Assembly: GCF_964340835.1 (NCBI RefSeq)
Contig: NZ_OZ204251.1
Length of the DNA: 64,000 bases
Reading direction: 5' to 3' (one strand)
Source of the DNA: Bombilactobacillus bombi
GTDB taxonomy: Bacteria; Bacillota; Bacilli; Lactobacillales; Lactobacillaceae
This document shows positions 41,377 through 50,980 of this stretch, piece after piece (position 1 is the first letter of the stretch; each line of letters begins with the position of its first letter). The notes beneath the pieces are model-generated. The model ran no database searches. It was not told the origin of the DNA and saw only the letters and a list, made by a program, of their open reading frames with translations. The translations under genes and the position numbers were made by a program.

Positions 41377-43218
41377 TTAACTATTTTGTGACTCTAATTT
41401 TTTGCGTAATGCTATTAGTTCCATGGTCAATTGCAATTCTTGCTGAGCATCACCTATTTGGGCTGCTTGCTTAATTTGGGTTTGATAAGTTTGCAATTGC
41501 TGTTGTTGCTCATGATGCCTGATATTATCAATATAATCTCGCACCTCATCTTCTGAATAATCAGCTGGACGTTCCATCATTTCAATAGTTACCACTAGTT
41601 CACGTAAATTATCTGGAACCAAATCAACAAACTGGGCTACCGTCAAATCTGTTTGCAATAAAGAATTTCGCAACCAGCAATCAAAAATATCTTGATATTG
41701 CTGGTGTACAAAACTAAAATCCGCATACTTATCCAGTATACCAACTACTTCCGGAAAATGAAAAATAATGTTTAATAAATTGCGTTCTGATTTTTCAACA
41801 CTGCCCAGCTGATTATAACCCAAATCATGATTGGCTTGTGAATTAATAACTGCTTGAGGTTGCCCATAATCAGCCGCTGGTTGTAGTATTTTTTGTGTTT
41901 TTTGTTTATCTTGTAATTCTTTTTGAACTGCTTGCTTTGAAATTCCTAATTGATCTGCCAATTGGCCTAAATATAACTCTTGTTCCACCGGCGATTGGAC
42001 CTGAATAATATATTCTAAAGCTCCGTTAAGAAATTCTACCTTATCAGCATCATTACTCAAATCATATTGCTGACTTAAATATTTAATCATAAAAGCTGTT
42101 GGTGTTAAAGATTTATGTTCCACTAAAGTTTTAAAAGCTGCTGCACCTTGAGCTTTAATAAATTCATCTGGATCCTGGCCGTTAGGAATAACCACTACCC
42201 CAACGTCAAAATTGGTTGATTTGAGCAATTGTAATGCCCGCTGAGCAGCCTTAATGCCTGGTGTATCACCATCATAACAAATGACTATTCTTTTAGTAAT
42301 GCGATTTAACATATACAATTGTTGATCAGTTAGACTGGTCCCCATGGAGGCCACGCCATTTACAACGCCAGCTTGATAGGCACTAATCACATCCATAAAG
42401 CCTTCAAAAAGCACTACCTCGCCTTGTTCGCGAATGGCTTTTTTAGCTGCGGCTAAATTAAAAAGTGTTTGCCCTTTATTAAAAATTTCAGTTTCTGGAC
42501 TGTTTAGATATTTGGCAATAGGCTGATCAGTTGCCGTAGCAGTTGTGAGTATTCTGCCTGAAAAAGCAACAATATTTCCACTTTGATCAGTAATGGGAAA
42601 CATTACTCGGTCACGAAAACGATCATATAAATTACCCGCATCATCTTCAGAAAATAAGCCTGAACTATTTAATTCAGCATATTCTTTATTTTTCCCCTGA
42701 AAAAAGCTAACCAAAGTTTTATTTTCTTTTGGTGCATAGCCAATTTGAAAATGTTTAATCGTTTCTAAGCTTAATTGGCGTTGTTGTAAATATTTTAAAG
42801 CTGGTTCTCCAGTGGTAGTTTTTAATAGAATATGATGATATAAAGCCTGAGCAGCTTGATAGTCCTGTTTTAATAAGGAAAATTGTGAATTACTGTTTTG
42901 CACAGTAACTGCTTGATAGTCTTCAGGTAGGCTAATCCCACTAAAATCGGCTACTTTAATCACAGCTTCAGGAAAAGAAAGATTCTCAATTTCCATTAAA
43001 AATTTAAAGACATTACCACCACGTCCACAGCTGAAACAGTGAAAAATTTGCTTCTCTTCTGAAACAGAAAACGAGGGCGTCTTTTCTTCATGAAAAGGGC
43101 ATAGACCAAATAAATTGCGACCAGATTTTTTTAGTTGAACATACGGCTCAATAACATCAACAATATTAGTTTTCTGCCGTACATCCTCAATAAATTCCTC
43201 AGGAATTTTACCTGACAT
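41377..43218 (-). CDS. dnaG: DNA primase
   Basis: Synthesises RNA primers at replication forks; 613 residues. The zinc finger has C40, H43, C61, C64 (GLCPFHEEKTPSF, then FHCFSCGRGGN). The TOPRIM domain around 250-340 has EVVLFEGFMDVISA and ICYDGDTPGIKAA. The helicase-interacting C-terminus is glutamine-rich. GGAGGTGATG precedes the ATG. A mismatched hairpin (tagccgcat / atgcgacta, 43254-43277) lies between glyS and dnaG. Confidence 0.97.
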   Translation of the reverse strand: MSGKIPEEFIEDVRQKTNIVDVIEPYVQLKKSGRNLFGLCPFHEEKTPSFSVSEEKQIFHCFSCGRGGNVFKFLMEIENLSFPEAVIKVADFSGISLPEDYQAVTVQNSNSQFSLLKQDYQAAQALYHHILLKTTTGEPALKYLQQRQLSLETIKHFQIGYAPKENKTLVSFFQGKNKEYAELNSSGLFSEDDAGNLYDRFRDRVMFPITDQSGNIVAFSGRILTTATATDQPIAKYLNSPETEIFNKGQTLFNLAAAKKAIREQGEVVLFEGFMDVISAYQAGVVNGVASMGTSLTDQQLYMLNRITKRIVICYDGDTPGIKAAQRALQLLKSTNFDVGVVVIPNGQDPDEFIKAQGAAAFKTLVEHKSLTPTAFMIKYLSQQYDLSNDADKVEFLNGALEYIIQVQSPVEQELYLGQLADQLGISKQAVQKELQDKQKTQKILQPAADYGQPQAVINSQANHDLGYNQLGSVEKSERNLLNIIFHFPEVVGILDKYADFSFVHQQYQDIFDCWLRNSLLQTDLTVAQFVDLVPDNLRELVVTIEMMERPADYSEDEVRDYIDNIRHHEQQQQLQTYQTQIKQAAQIGDAQQELQLTMELIALRKKLESQNS

Positions 43219-43327
43219 CTGGCATCACCTCCTTCAAACGGAGAGATAAAAGATAGCCGCATCAAAAAATGCGACTACTTTTCCTTATACAATATTATAT
43301 TTTACTCGTTTAGATACTTATTTGCAA

Positions 43328-45412
43328 TTATTTCACAATTAATTGATTTAAATCGCCCAGTTGTTTAATCAGTTGTGTTAATTGATTCAATTGTTGCAAA
43401 CGATTATTTCTAATTTTTAAATCTGGATCCATAACCATATTTTCATCAAAATAGGCAGTAATAACTGGTTGTAAATTAGTTAAGGCTTGATATTTTTGTT
43501 CTAAGTTTTGGTGCGAAAAATCTGGCACGATTGCTTGAACAGCTTGATAAAGTTGTTGTTCAGATTCTGTTTGGAATAAGGCTGGTTGCACGTTAATCTC
43601 TGAGGCAGACAATTTAGCTTTTTGTGTAATACGTAAAATCCGGGTTAATGCTTCAATGCTATCTTTAAAGTTAGCATCTTGACGATGTTTAGCAATCACT
43701 TGCACATCTTCCATCATAGCGGTTGGATCTAATTGTGGCAAAGCAACTACTGTATCAATCAAATCATATGCTACTGTTGCTTGACTAAATAACTGTCGAA
43801 TGCGATCAATGATAAATTCATCAAAATCAGCCTGATGTTGCAAATAATCAAATTTTACAGTTGATAACTTTTCTTGATAAGCAGCCACAATTTCGTTTTG
43901 CAATTGATGTAAATCAAGTTGCCAATTTTCATGTTGCAAAATCCGGACAATTCCCAAAGCTTGGCGCCGTAATCCATAAGGATCATTAGAACCATTAGGA
44001 ATTAAGTCAACCGCAAAAAAGCTCAAAATACTTTCAATTTTGTCTGCTAAAGCTAAGACTGCTCCTACTTGAGATTTTGGCAGTTGTCCTTGAGCTGAAT
44101 TAGGTAAGTAGTGCTCACGAATAGCTTGTGCAACAGCCGGATTTTCTCCCATAATAAGTGCATATTTTTCACCCATTACTCCTTGTAATTCCGCAAATTC
44201 TCCTACCATGTCTGTTACTAAATCAAATTTATAAATTTGGGCAGCTCGTAATACATCAGCTGTTTGTTCAGCTGAAAGTTGTAATTTTTGCGCTAAAATT
44301 TGTGCGATAATGCGTGTACGCGCCATTTTTTCACTCATTGAACCAATTTTATCGTGGAAAGTAACTTGTTGTAATTGCTCTACATAATAATCGAGACTAT
44401 TTTTTTGATCTTCAGCAAAAAAGAATGCTGCATCTTCTAAACGAGCCACCAGTACTTTTTCATTTCCGGCAATCACATTATCTAAGTATTCACGATTACC
44501 ATTACGAACCCCAATAAAGTAAGGTGCTAAACTACCATCTTGCTGGCGCACATAAAAATAACGTTGATTATCTTTCATGGAAGTTATTAAAACTTCTTCG
44601 GGCATTTGTAAATACTTATCCGCAAAGCGCCCCTCAAATGCTGTCGGATATTCCACTAAGTTGTTTACTTCTTCTAATAAATCTTCATCTAAGTCTACTT
44701 GCCAATCATGTTCTTGGGCAATCGCAGCAATTTGTTGTTGAATGATATTTTTACGTTCTTGGGCATCCACAATAACAAAATCATCCGCTAAAGCCTTTTG
44801 ATAATCTGCAGCTGTTGCTAAAGTAATTGTACTTCCCAAAAAACGATGTCCTTGAGTTTGATTACCAGTCTGAATATTTAACAATTTCATCTCAATAACT
44901 TGATGATCTAGCATTGCGACAAGCCAATGAATAGGACGAATATATTCCAAATTAAATTTATTCCAACGCATTCTAGTTGGAAAATTCATCGCCTTAATTG
45001 GTTCAATCAATCCGGCCAAGATTTCTGCTGCTGGTTTACCTGCGATATGTCTTTTGACATAAACATATTCTGTTCCCTTAAGTTCTTGAAAATAGATATC
45101 CTCTGTAGTCATTTTTTGGCCACGGACAAAACCTTGAGCGGCCTTACTCCAATTGCCTTGGTCATCTTGGGCAATTTTTTTGGCAGGACCTTTGACAGCA
45201 ATATCTTCATCTGGTTGCTGTTCGGCTACATCATGGATCATAATAGCCAACCGCCGTGGAGTAGAAAGTGCTTCAACTTGGCCATGTGCTAATTTTTGTT
45301 CTTTGAGATAATCTACTACCCGTTGCTGTAATTGTTCAATAGCACCTGTAACAACATGAGCAGGCATTTCTTCTAAACCAATTTCTAATAAAAATGTTTT
45401 AGTCACGATCAT
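43328..45412 (-). CDS. glyS: Glycyl-tRNA synthetase beta subunit
   Basis: 694 residues. N-terminus TKTFLLEIGLEEMPAHVVTG, then RLAIMIHDVAEQQPDEDIAV, and the HD-like and anticodon-binding C-terminal domain (SNDPYGLRRQALGIVRIL near 490). Works as alpha2-beta2 with GlyQ. The first ATG (45412) lies only four bases after GGAG; the GTG two codons later (45406) is better spaced and may be the true start. Overlaps glyQ by 14 bp. Confidence 0.95.
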   Translation of the reverse strand: MIVTKTFLLEIGLEEMPAHVVTGAIEQLQQRVVDYLKEQKLAHGQVEALSTPRRLAIMIHDVAEQQPDEDIAVKGPAKKIAQDDQGNWSKAAQGFVRGQKMTTEDIYFQELKGTEYVYVKRHIAGKPAAEILAGLIEPIKAMNFPTRMRWNKFNLEYIRPIHWLVAMLDHQVIEMKLLNIQTGNQTQGHRFLGSTITLATAADYQKALADDFVIVDAQERKNIIQQQIAAIAQEHDWQVDLDEDLLEEVNNLVEYPTAFEGRFADKYLQMPEEVLITSMKDNQRYFYVRQQDGSLAPYFIGVRNGNREYLDNVIAGNEKVLVARLEDAAFFFAEDQKNSLDYYVEQLQQVTFHDKIGSMSEKMARTRIIAQILAQKLQLSAEQTADVLRAAQIYKFDLVTDMVGEFAELQGVMGEKYALIMGENPAVAQAIREHYLPNSAQGQLPKSQVGAVLALADKIESILSFFAVDLIPNGSNDPYGLRRQALGIVRILQHENWQLDLHQLQNEIVAAYQEKLSTVKFDYLQHQADFDEFIIDRIRQLFSQATVAYDLIDTVVALPQLDPTAMMEDVQVIAKHRQDANFKDSIEALTRILRITQKAKLSASEINVQPALFQTESEQQLYQAVQAIVPDFSHQNLEQKYQALTNLQPVITAYFDENMVMDPDLKIRNNRLQQLNQLTQLIKQLGDLNQLIVK

Positions 45413-46322
45413 TCATCTCCTTTAGGACTTTTTCTCGAGTAGTTTCATCTAATAACGGAAATCCTAATTTTTGTCGCTCTTGAACAAACGCCCGCGCTAT
45501 TTGATGAGCTAATGACCGAATGCGATGCATAAAACCTGCTCGTTCAGTAACAGAAACCGCTTTGCGCGCATCTAACAAATTAAAAGTATGACTGCACTTT
45601 AAAATATAATCATAGGCAGGATGAACTAAGCCTAATGCAATTAATCGCTTAGCTTCACCTTCATAATCATCGAAAAATTGAAAGAGCATCTTGGGATCAC
45701 TTACTTCAAAAGAATATTTAGAATGTTCATATTCTGGCTCTTTAAAAATATCACCATAATGAACGCCATTGCCCCATTCCAAATCAAAGACAGAATTTAC
45801 ATCTTGAATATAAGAAGCCAAGCGTTCTACTCCATAAGTAATTTCACTAGTTACTGGATTAACACTTAAGCCACCAACTTGTTGAAAATAAGTAAATTGC
45901 GTAACTTCCATGCCATCAAGCCAGACTTCCCAACCAACACCAGCACAGCCCATGGAAGGATTTTCCCAATTGTCTTCAACAAAGCGAATATCATGCTCTA
46001 ATGGATCAATTCCCAAAGCTCGTAAACTATCAAGATAATATTCCTGAATATTTAACGGTGATGGTTTCATAACTACTTGAAATTGATGATGTTGATATAG
46101 TCGGTTAGGATTATCACCATAGCGACCATCAGCTGGTCGTCTAGATGGTTCAACATACGCTGCATTCCAAGGCTCAGGACCGATTGCTCTTAAAAAAGTA
46201 TATGGGCTCATTGTACCAGCCCCTTTTTCGGTGTCGTAAGCCTGCATTAGCATACAGCCTTTATCGCTCCAAAACTTTTGCAAAGTCAAAATCATTTCTT
46301 GGATATTTAACTTTTTAACCAC
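45399..46322 (-). CDS. glyQ: Glycyl-tRNA synthetase alpha subunit
   Basis: Class II synthetase catalytic subunit, 307 residues. Features are MILTLQKFWSDKGCMLMQAY, AYVEPSRRPADGRYGDNPNR and GVGWEVWLDGMEVTQFTYFQ. GTG start at 46322 after GAGGTAG. First gene of the glyQ-glyS-dnaG-rpoD series, under a T-box leader that reads uncharged tRNA-Gly. Confidence 0.97.
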   Translation of the reverse strand: MVKKLNIQEMILTLQKFWSDKGCMLMQAYDTEKGAGTMSPYTFLRAIGPEPWNAAYVEPSRRPADGRYGDNPNRLYQHHQFQVVMKPSPLNIQEYYLDSLRALGIDPLEHDIRFVEDNWENPSMGCAGVGWEVWLDGMEVTQFTYFQQVGGLSVNPVTSEITYGVERLASYIQDVNSVFDLEWGNGVHYGDIFKEPEYEHSKYSFEVSDPKMLFQFFDDYEGEAKRLIALGLVHPAYDYILKCSHTFNLLDARKAVSVTERAGFMHRIRSLAHQIARAFVQERQKLGFPLLDETTREKVLKEMNDRD

Positions 46323-46379
46323 TTTTTCTACCTCACTTCATCCAATACAGCATTCATTCCAGTTAGGTCAAGCATACAA

Positions 46380-46560
46380 AAAATCCCTATGCAACATCAA
46401 AGATTGCATAGGGACGAATTTATTCGCGGTTCCACCCTACTTCAGGAATAACCTGCACTTTTAATATTCTAAATTAATAATTTCACCATTAATATCTTCG
46501 TGCTCTCACCATTCACGCTCGCTGTTTAATCCACCTAGTTATTCTAGCATCTTCAAAATA
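46380..46560 (-). promoter_or_regulatory. T-box riboswitch (glyQS leader)
   Basis: The minus strand has the T-box bulge AGGGTGGAACCGCG (46425-46438) and a terminator ccctatgcaa / ttgcataggg (46385-46413) followed by six T, so uncharged tRNA-Gly would prevent termination. The leader is short; a Gly GGT codon in AATGGTGAAA is a plausible specifier, though the stem I fold was not verified. Confidence 0.85.
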
Positions 46561-46571
46561 GGTGTCAATAG

Positions 46572-47333
46572 TTAGATACGCCAATGATACATTTGATCAA
46601 TGAATTTTTTACTTTTAGGATAAATTCCGACACTATCACGATAAATAGCGTCAATAGTTTGCCGTAATTGCCCTTTAATACGGTGGTCAACCTTAATACT
46701 ACCAATCCGCAACAAATCCACTTGGGCAAATAGACGTAAGTAAGCCACTGTCTTCGGCAAAAGTTGTAAACGATGCTCATCTGCTGTCCAGTGTTTTTGG
46801 CAAATTATGCCGCTCAATACAATTGAATAATCAAAAATCCCCCGTGTTTCTCCACCAATGACACAAGCTTTCAAATTAGGAGCCACACCAAAAGGTTCTA
46901 ATAACTGGATTTCTAAAATGTTGGTAATAATTTCCGGATCTAAACCTTGGTTGATTAACTTACTAGCTTGAGTTAACCTGCGAAACCACTGTAATTGTGG
47001 TTTAGCTGCACCAAATGCTCGTAATACTAAGTCATTCAAATAAGTAACATAGGCATTCAGCTTAATATCACTCGCAATTTGTGTAAATTGTTGAACTTGT
47101 AATCCATCATTGAGATACGAAAAACCTTGTGAGTTAATAGTACCTTGATATTTTCCATAAGTAAAAGGTAAGGCCAAATAACGCTGTTTGGATTTAGCCT
47201 TTTTTACTCCCCGCAACCAAAAAGTAATAATACCAAAGCGATCTGTAAAAATATGAACTAATTGGTCATTTTCTCGATAATCTTGATTCCGCAATACCAA
47301 ACCATTAAATGTTTGATCTCGGAGTAATGTCAT
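46572..47333 (-). CDS. recO: DNA repair protein RecO
   Basis: RecFOR pathway protein that loads RecA, 253 residues. N-terminal OB fold LRDQTFNGLVLRNQDYREND and QLVHIFTDRFGIITFWLRGV; middle helical region; the C-terminal zinc-finger cysteines seen in some RecO are only partly kept (CVIGGETRGIF, CQKH). Starts at the last base of the era stop (47333) and is translated with it. Confidence 0.92.
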   Translation of the reverse strand: MTLLRDQTFNGLVLRNQDYRENDQLVHIFTDRFGIITFWLRGVKKAKSKQRYLALPFTYGKYQGTINSQGFSYLNDGLQVQQFTQIASDIKLNAYVTYLNDLVLRAFGAAKPQLQWFRRLTQASKLINQGLDPEIITNILEIQLLEPFGVAPNLKACVIGGETRGIFDYSIVLSGIICQKHWTADEHRLQLLPKTVAYLRLFAQVDLLRIGSIKVDHRIKGQLRQTIDAIYRDSVGIYPKSKKFIDQMYHWRI

Positions 47334-48238
47334 TATTTTAAATCCTTCATTGAATATCCTGCTCGTGCTAAAAACAGGGGATCATCGCGCCAATTTTTTT
47401 GTACTTTAATCCATAATTTAAGATTGATACTCTCACCTAATAAACGTTCAATTTTTTCGCGGGAACGAATGCCGATGTTTTTAATCATACTTCCCTTTTG
47501 ACCAACCAAAATTTTCTTTTGGCTTTGCCGTTCTACATAAATTGTTGCTTCAACTTGCAATTTACCATTAACTCGCTGATTCATTTGCTCAACAACAACT
47601 GCTACAGAATGAGGAACTTCTTGTCGAGTTAATTCGAGAATCTTTTCTCGAATAATCTCACCTACCACAAAATATTCTGGATGATCACTTAACTGATCTT
47701 CTGGATAATACTGAGGGCCTTCTGGTAAACGGCTGCCAATTGCTGTTATTAATTCATCAACATTATTGCCTTGTGTAGCAGAAATAGGAAAAGTCTCTGC
47801 AAATTTAAATAAACTATTGTACTGTTCAATTAAAGGTAATAAATCATCTGGATGTACCAAATCAATTTTATTAATTACCAAAATAACCGGTAATTGACTG
47901 GCTTGTAATTTGGCAATGATATTTTGAGCATTGTCATCAATTATCTCAGTTGCACTGACCATTAACATGACTACATCAACATCTTTTAAAGCAGAAAAGG
48001 CAGCAGTATCCATATATTTATCAAGATTATTTTTGGGAGTATGGACTCCTGGGGTATCTAAAAAAACAATTTGTTCATTTTCATTAGTATATATTCCCTG
48101 AATTTTGTTCCGCGTAGTTTGCGCCTTTGGTGAAATAATAGAAATTTCACTACCTAAAATTCGATTCATAAAAGTTGATTTACCAACATTAGGTTCCCCA
48201 ATAATGGCTACAAAACCGGAATGAAAGTTTTTATTCAT
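47333..48238 (-). CDS. era: GTPase Era
   Basis: Ras-like GTPase for 16S rRNA maturation and 30S assembly, 301 residues. G1 GEPNVGKST (14-22), G3 DTPG near 61, G4 NKID near 123. The C-terminal KH domain has ATIYVERQSQKKILVGQKGS and MIKNIGIRSREKIERLLG. Overlaps cdd by 8 bp and recO by one base. Confidence 0.97.
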   Translation of the reverse strand: MNKNFHSGFVAIIGEPNVGKSTFMNRILGSEISIISPKAQTTRNKIQGIYTNENEQIVFLDTPGVHTPKNNLDKYMDTAAFSALKDVDVVMLMVSATEIIDDNAQNIIAKLQASQLPVILVINKIDLVHPDDLLPLIEQYNSLFKFAETFPISATQGNNVDELITAIGSRLPEGPQYYPEDQLSDHPEYFVVGEIIREKILELTRQEVPHSVAVVVEQMNQRVNGKLQVEATIYVERQSQKKILVGQKGSMIKNIGIRSREKIERLLGESINLKLWIKVQKNWRDDPLFLARAGYSMKDLK

Positions 48239-48635
48239 GTGTTAAATCCTCCGCTGTAAAAGCACCTGGCAAGAGTTGCCCAACTGTTGTTTGTTTGATT
48301 TTGCCAGTTTGATTGGTTAAATACACGGGCATTTCATCTGCACAAAACTCACTAATTACTTGGCGACATGCTCCACAAGGAACAATAACTTCTGTCGTTT
48401 TACCCGTGATTAAGAGCGCCTTAAATTGACGCTGTCCGGCAGCTACCGCAGTAAAAATTGCTGTTCGTTCAGCGCAATTAGTAGAGCCATAAGCCGCATT
48501 TTCAATATTACAACCCGTATAAATTTCTCCAGTTTGTGTCAGTAAAGCCGCTCCAACTGGAAAATGCGAATAAGGAACATACGCGCACGTTAACATTTTA
48601 GTGGCTGCTTGATATAAATCCTCTGGTATCATCAT
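48231..48635 (-). CDS. cdd: Cytidine deaminase
   Basis: Zinc enzyme turning (deoxy)cytidine into (deoxy)uridine, 134 residues. The zinc site is NCAERTAIF and PCGACRQVISEF, the tetrameric Bacillus-type form with three Cys ligands. Second in the ybeY-cdd-era line, overlapping era. Complements the deo salvage operon at 25-32 kb. Confidence 0.95.
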   Translation of the reverse strand: MMIPEDLYQAATKMLTCAYVPYSHFPVGAALLTQTGEIYTGCNIENAAYGSTNCAERTAIFTAVAAGQRQFKALLITGKTTEVIVPCGACRQVISEFCADEMPVYLTNQTGKIKQTTVGQLLPGAFTAEDLTHE

Positions 48636-48642
48636 TTTATCA

Positions 48643-49119
48643 CTACCGTTTCAATCCAAATTCATTTAATATTTCTTTTTGCAAGGCAAACATTTCTTGA
48701 GCTTCAGCTTCTTGAATATGATCATAACCTGACAAATGTAATAAACCATGAACTACTGTATAGCCAAATTCTCGTTCAAAACTATGGCCGTATTCTTGGG
48801 CATGATTTTTCACGACTTCAGGGCAAATAAACAAATCACCAATATTGCGGGGCACTCCAAATTCTTGTTCTAATTCTAATGTATTAATGCCATCGTCGTC
48901 ACCATCTTCCAAAGCAAAACTAATCACATCAGTTGGCCGATCGGTTTGTCGATATTCTAAGTTAATTTTGTGTATCTCTTCTGCAGTACAAAATGTAATG
49001 GAAGCTTCCGTATCTGTGGGCAAATTAATTTTTTGAGCTCCATATTCGAAAAGTTTATGAGCTAATTCTAAATGTTTATCAGCAACTAAATGCTGATCAT
49101 CATAAATTGTTAAATCCAT
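48643..49119 (-). CDS. ybeY: Endoribonuclease YbeY
   Basis: 16S rRNA maturation and ribosome quality-control RNase, 158 residues. Zinc motif HGLLHLSGYDH near 125-135. Also QTDRPTDVISFALEDGDDDG and NIGDLFICPEVV. Short spacing with phoH (3 bp) and cdd (7 bp); the same order occurs across Bacillota. Confidence 0.95.
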   Translation of the reverse strand: MDLTIYDDQHLVADKHLELAHKLFEYGAQKINLPTDTEASITFCTAEEIHKINLEYRQTDRPTDVISFALEDGDDDGINTLELEQEFGVPRNIGDLFICPEVVKNHAQEYGHSFEREFGYTVVHGLLHLSGYDHIQEAEAQEMFALQKEILNEFGLKR

Positions 49120-49122
49120 TGA

Positions 49123-50088
49123 CTACTCCTTAGTATGTTGAGCATAAGCGTTAATAATTTCAGCTACGACAGGGTGGCGAACAACATCGCTAGCTTGAAA
49201 ATCTACAAACCCAATATGTGGTAAATTACGTAAAATTTGCTCCGCTTGCAGTAAGCCGCTGCGAGAATGATTAGGTAAGTCAATTTGAGTTAAATCACCA
49301 TTAACTATCATCCGCGAATTAAAACCAAGCCTTGTCAAGAACATTTTCATTTGTTCTCGCGTAGTATTTTGAGCCTCATCTAGAATAACAAAGGCTTCAT
49401 CCAGTGTTCGGCCACGCATATAAGCCAGTGGTGCAATTTCAATGACTCCGCGCTCTAATAAGCGATTAGTATGATCACGCCCCATAATCGCAAATAAAGC
49501 ATCATAAATGGGCCGCAAATATGGATCAACTTTTTCTTTTAAATCACCTGGTAAAAACCCTAAATTTTCTCCTGCTTCTACAGCTGGTCTAGTTAAAATT
49601 AGGCGCTGGACCTGGCCTTTTTTTAAAGCTGCGATTGCCATCACTACTGCTAGATATGTCTTACCTGTACCTGCAGGTCCAATGCCAAAGGTAATATCTT
49701 GATGTTTAATAGTTTGAATATATTTTCTTTGTCCTAGATTGCGTACGCGAATGGGTTTGCCTTTGGCATCTGTAATTAAAACTTCATTATATAAATCTTC
49801 AAAGTAGTCTAATTTACCTTCACGAGCCATCTGTGCCGCACTAACAACATCAACTTGTCCTACTTGTATTCCTGAATGCAACAAATTAGCTAGATGCTTC
49901 AAAATATCAACCACCAAATTTACGGTGGTACTTTCACCTTGAATATCTACATGATCACCAAAAGGATGGATAGTTACATCAAATTGCTCCGCTAACAAAT
50001 GTAAATTGGCATCATTTACACCAAAAATAACTGCATCATCATTATTAAATAATTTAAAAGATTTCGTCGTTGTTTTAGTCAAACACAT
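49123..50088 (-). CDS. phoH: PhoH-family ATPase
   Basis: 321 residues. Walker A GPAGTGKTYLAVVMAI near 138, Walker B VILDEAQNTTREQMKMFLTR near 235, and an N-terminal KH-like part. The role is probably RNA-linked together with YbeY, inferred from their constant pairing. The GGAG lies three bases before the ATG at 50088; the TTG at 50082 is better spaced and may be the real start. Confidence 0.92.
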   Translation of the reverse strand: MCLTKTTTKSFKLFNNDDAVIFGVNDANLHLLAEQFDVTIHPFGDHVDIQGESTTVNLVVDILKHLANLLHSGIQVGQVDVVSAAQMAREGKLDYFEDLYNEVLITDAKGKPIRVRNLGQRKYIQTIKHQDITFGIGPAGTGKTYLAVVMAIAALKKGQVQRLILTRPAVEAGENLGFLPGDLKEKVDPYLRPIYDALFAIMGRDHTNRLLERGVIEIAPLAYMRGRTLDEAFVILDEAQNTTREQMKMFLTRLGFNSRMIVNGDLTQIDLPNHSRSGLLQAEQILRNLPHIGFVDFQASDVVRHPVVAEIINAYAQHTKE

Positions 50089-50135
50089 CTGCTCCTATCG
50101 TTATTTACCCCAGTATCATACTATTTATGTAAACT

Positions 50136-50168
50136 AAAAGGTTGGGACATGCTTTGTCCCAACCTTTT
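50136..50168 (-). terminator. Terminator of rpsU-yqeY
   Basis: Perfect 14-bp stem aaaaggttgggaca / tgtcccaacctttt with a 5-nt loop, overlapping the last base of yqeY. Confidence 0.93.
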
Positions 50169-50611
50169 TACTGCAACAAATCTTTAACCATGCGGTTTAC
50201 TAAAGTACCGTCAGCCTTGCCTTTAACCTGTGACATAACAGCTTTCATCAACTTACCAAAGTCCGCTTTGGAAGTTGCACCCACCTTGTCTGCAGTTTGT
50301 TGGACAATTTGTTGTACTTCAGTTTCAGATAATTGTTGAGGCATATATTGGCTTAATACCTTAATTTGTTCTTTGGCATCAGCCACTAAATCACCTCGAT
50401 CAGCCTTTTCGAATTCAGCCAAAGAATCTTTTTGTTGTTTCATCTGTGAAACAACAACTTGATTTTCTTCTTCTGCATTCAAATCGTGACCGAGTTCGAT
50501 TTTTTTATTCATCAAAGCTGATTTAAGCATTCTGATAACAGATAGAGCCGTTTTGTCATGACTCTTCATTGCGGACTTTAAATCTGTCATTAACCGATCA
50601 GTGAGGGACAT
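50168..50611 (-). CDS. yqeY: GatB/YqeY domain protein
   Basis: 147 residues. MSLTDRLMTDLKSAMKSHDK and SVIRMLKSALMNKKIELG form the N-terminal helical domain. The C-terminal part (QLSETEVQQIVQQTADKVGA, then DFGKLMKAVMSQVKGKADGT) is the tRNA-binding YqeY/GatB tail. Function is not settled; possibly a tRNA-dependent quality role. ATG 50611 after GAGGAG. 20 bp downstream of rpsU as in most Bacillota. Confidence 0.92.
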   Translation of the reverse strand: MSLTDRLMTDLKSAMKSHDKTALSVIRMLKSALMNKKIELGHDLNAEEENQVVVSQMKQQKDSLAEFEKADRGDLVADAKEQIKVLSQYMPQQLSETEVQQIVQQTADKVGATSKADFGKLMKAVMSQVKGKADGTLVNRMVKDLLQ

Positions 50612-50630
50612 CAAATATCACTCCTCAATC

Positions 50631-50819
50631 TTAACGTCTTTTCCTCTTCTTGTTACGCTTACGGGCAGCTTCAGATTTTAATTTGCGTTTAACACTAGGC
50701 TTCTCATAAAACTCACGTTTGCGATATTCTTGAAGAGTACCACTCTTAGAAACAGAACGTTTAAACCGACGAAGAGCATCATCAAGAGACTCGTTCTCAC
50801 GAACAACTGTCTTAGCCAT
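50631..50819 (-). CDS. rpsU: 30S ribosomal protein S21
   Basis: 62 residues, MAKTVVRENESLDDALRRFK, then VSKSGTLQEYRKREFYEKPS and a basic tail KRNKKRKRR. ATG 50819 follows AAGGAGGG; an extension to 50897 crosses the promoter region and is rejected. Co-transcribed with yqeY. Confidence 0.97.
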   Translation of the reverse strand: MAKTVVRENESLDDALRRFKRSVSKSGTLQEYRKREFYEKPSVKRKLKSEAARKRNKKRKRR

Positions 50820-50980
50820 ATGATATCCCTCCTTCCGATTATTTACGTAACTGCTTGTTGCAACAGTTCTTATATAGTATAACAAAACAATTTCCAAGTT
50901 GAAACAATAATTCTCTAGTTTTGATAGCTTTTTTTAAAAAAAAATGATAATTTAAAATTAAATTAGGGAGGAAAATGACG

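Noticed and set aside
46565..46780. Open frame of 71 codons within recO
   Set aside because: Out-of-frame shadow of recO without a ribosome binding site.
50820..50897. Longer S21 protein start
   Set aside because: The S21 family begins with MAKTVVRENE after AAGGAGGG; the upstream part is promoter region.
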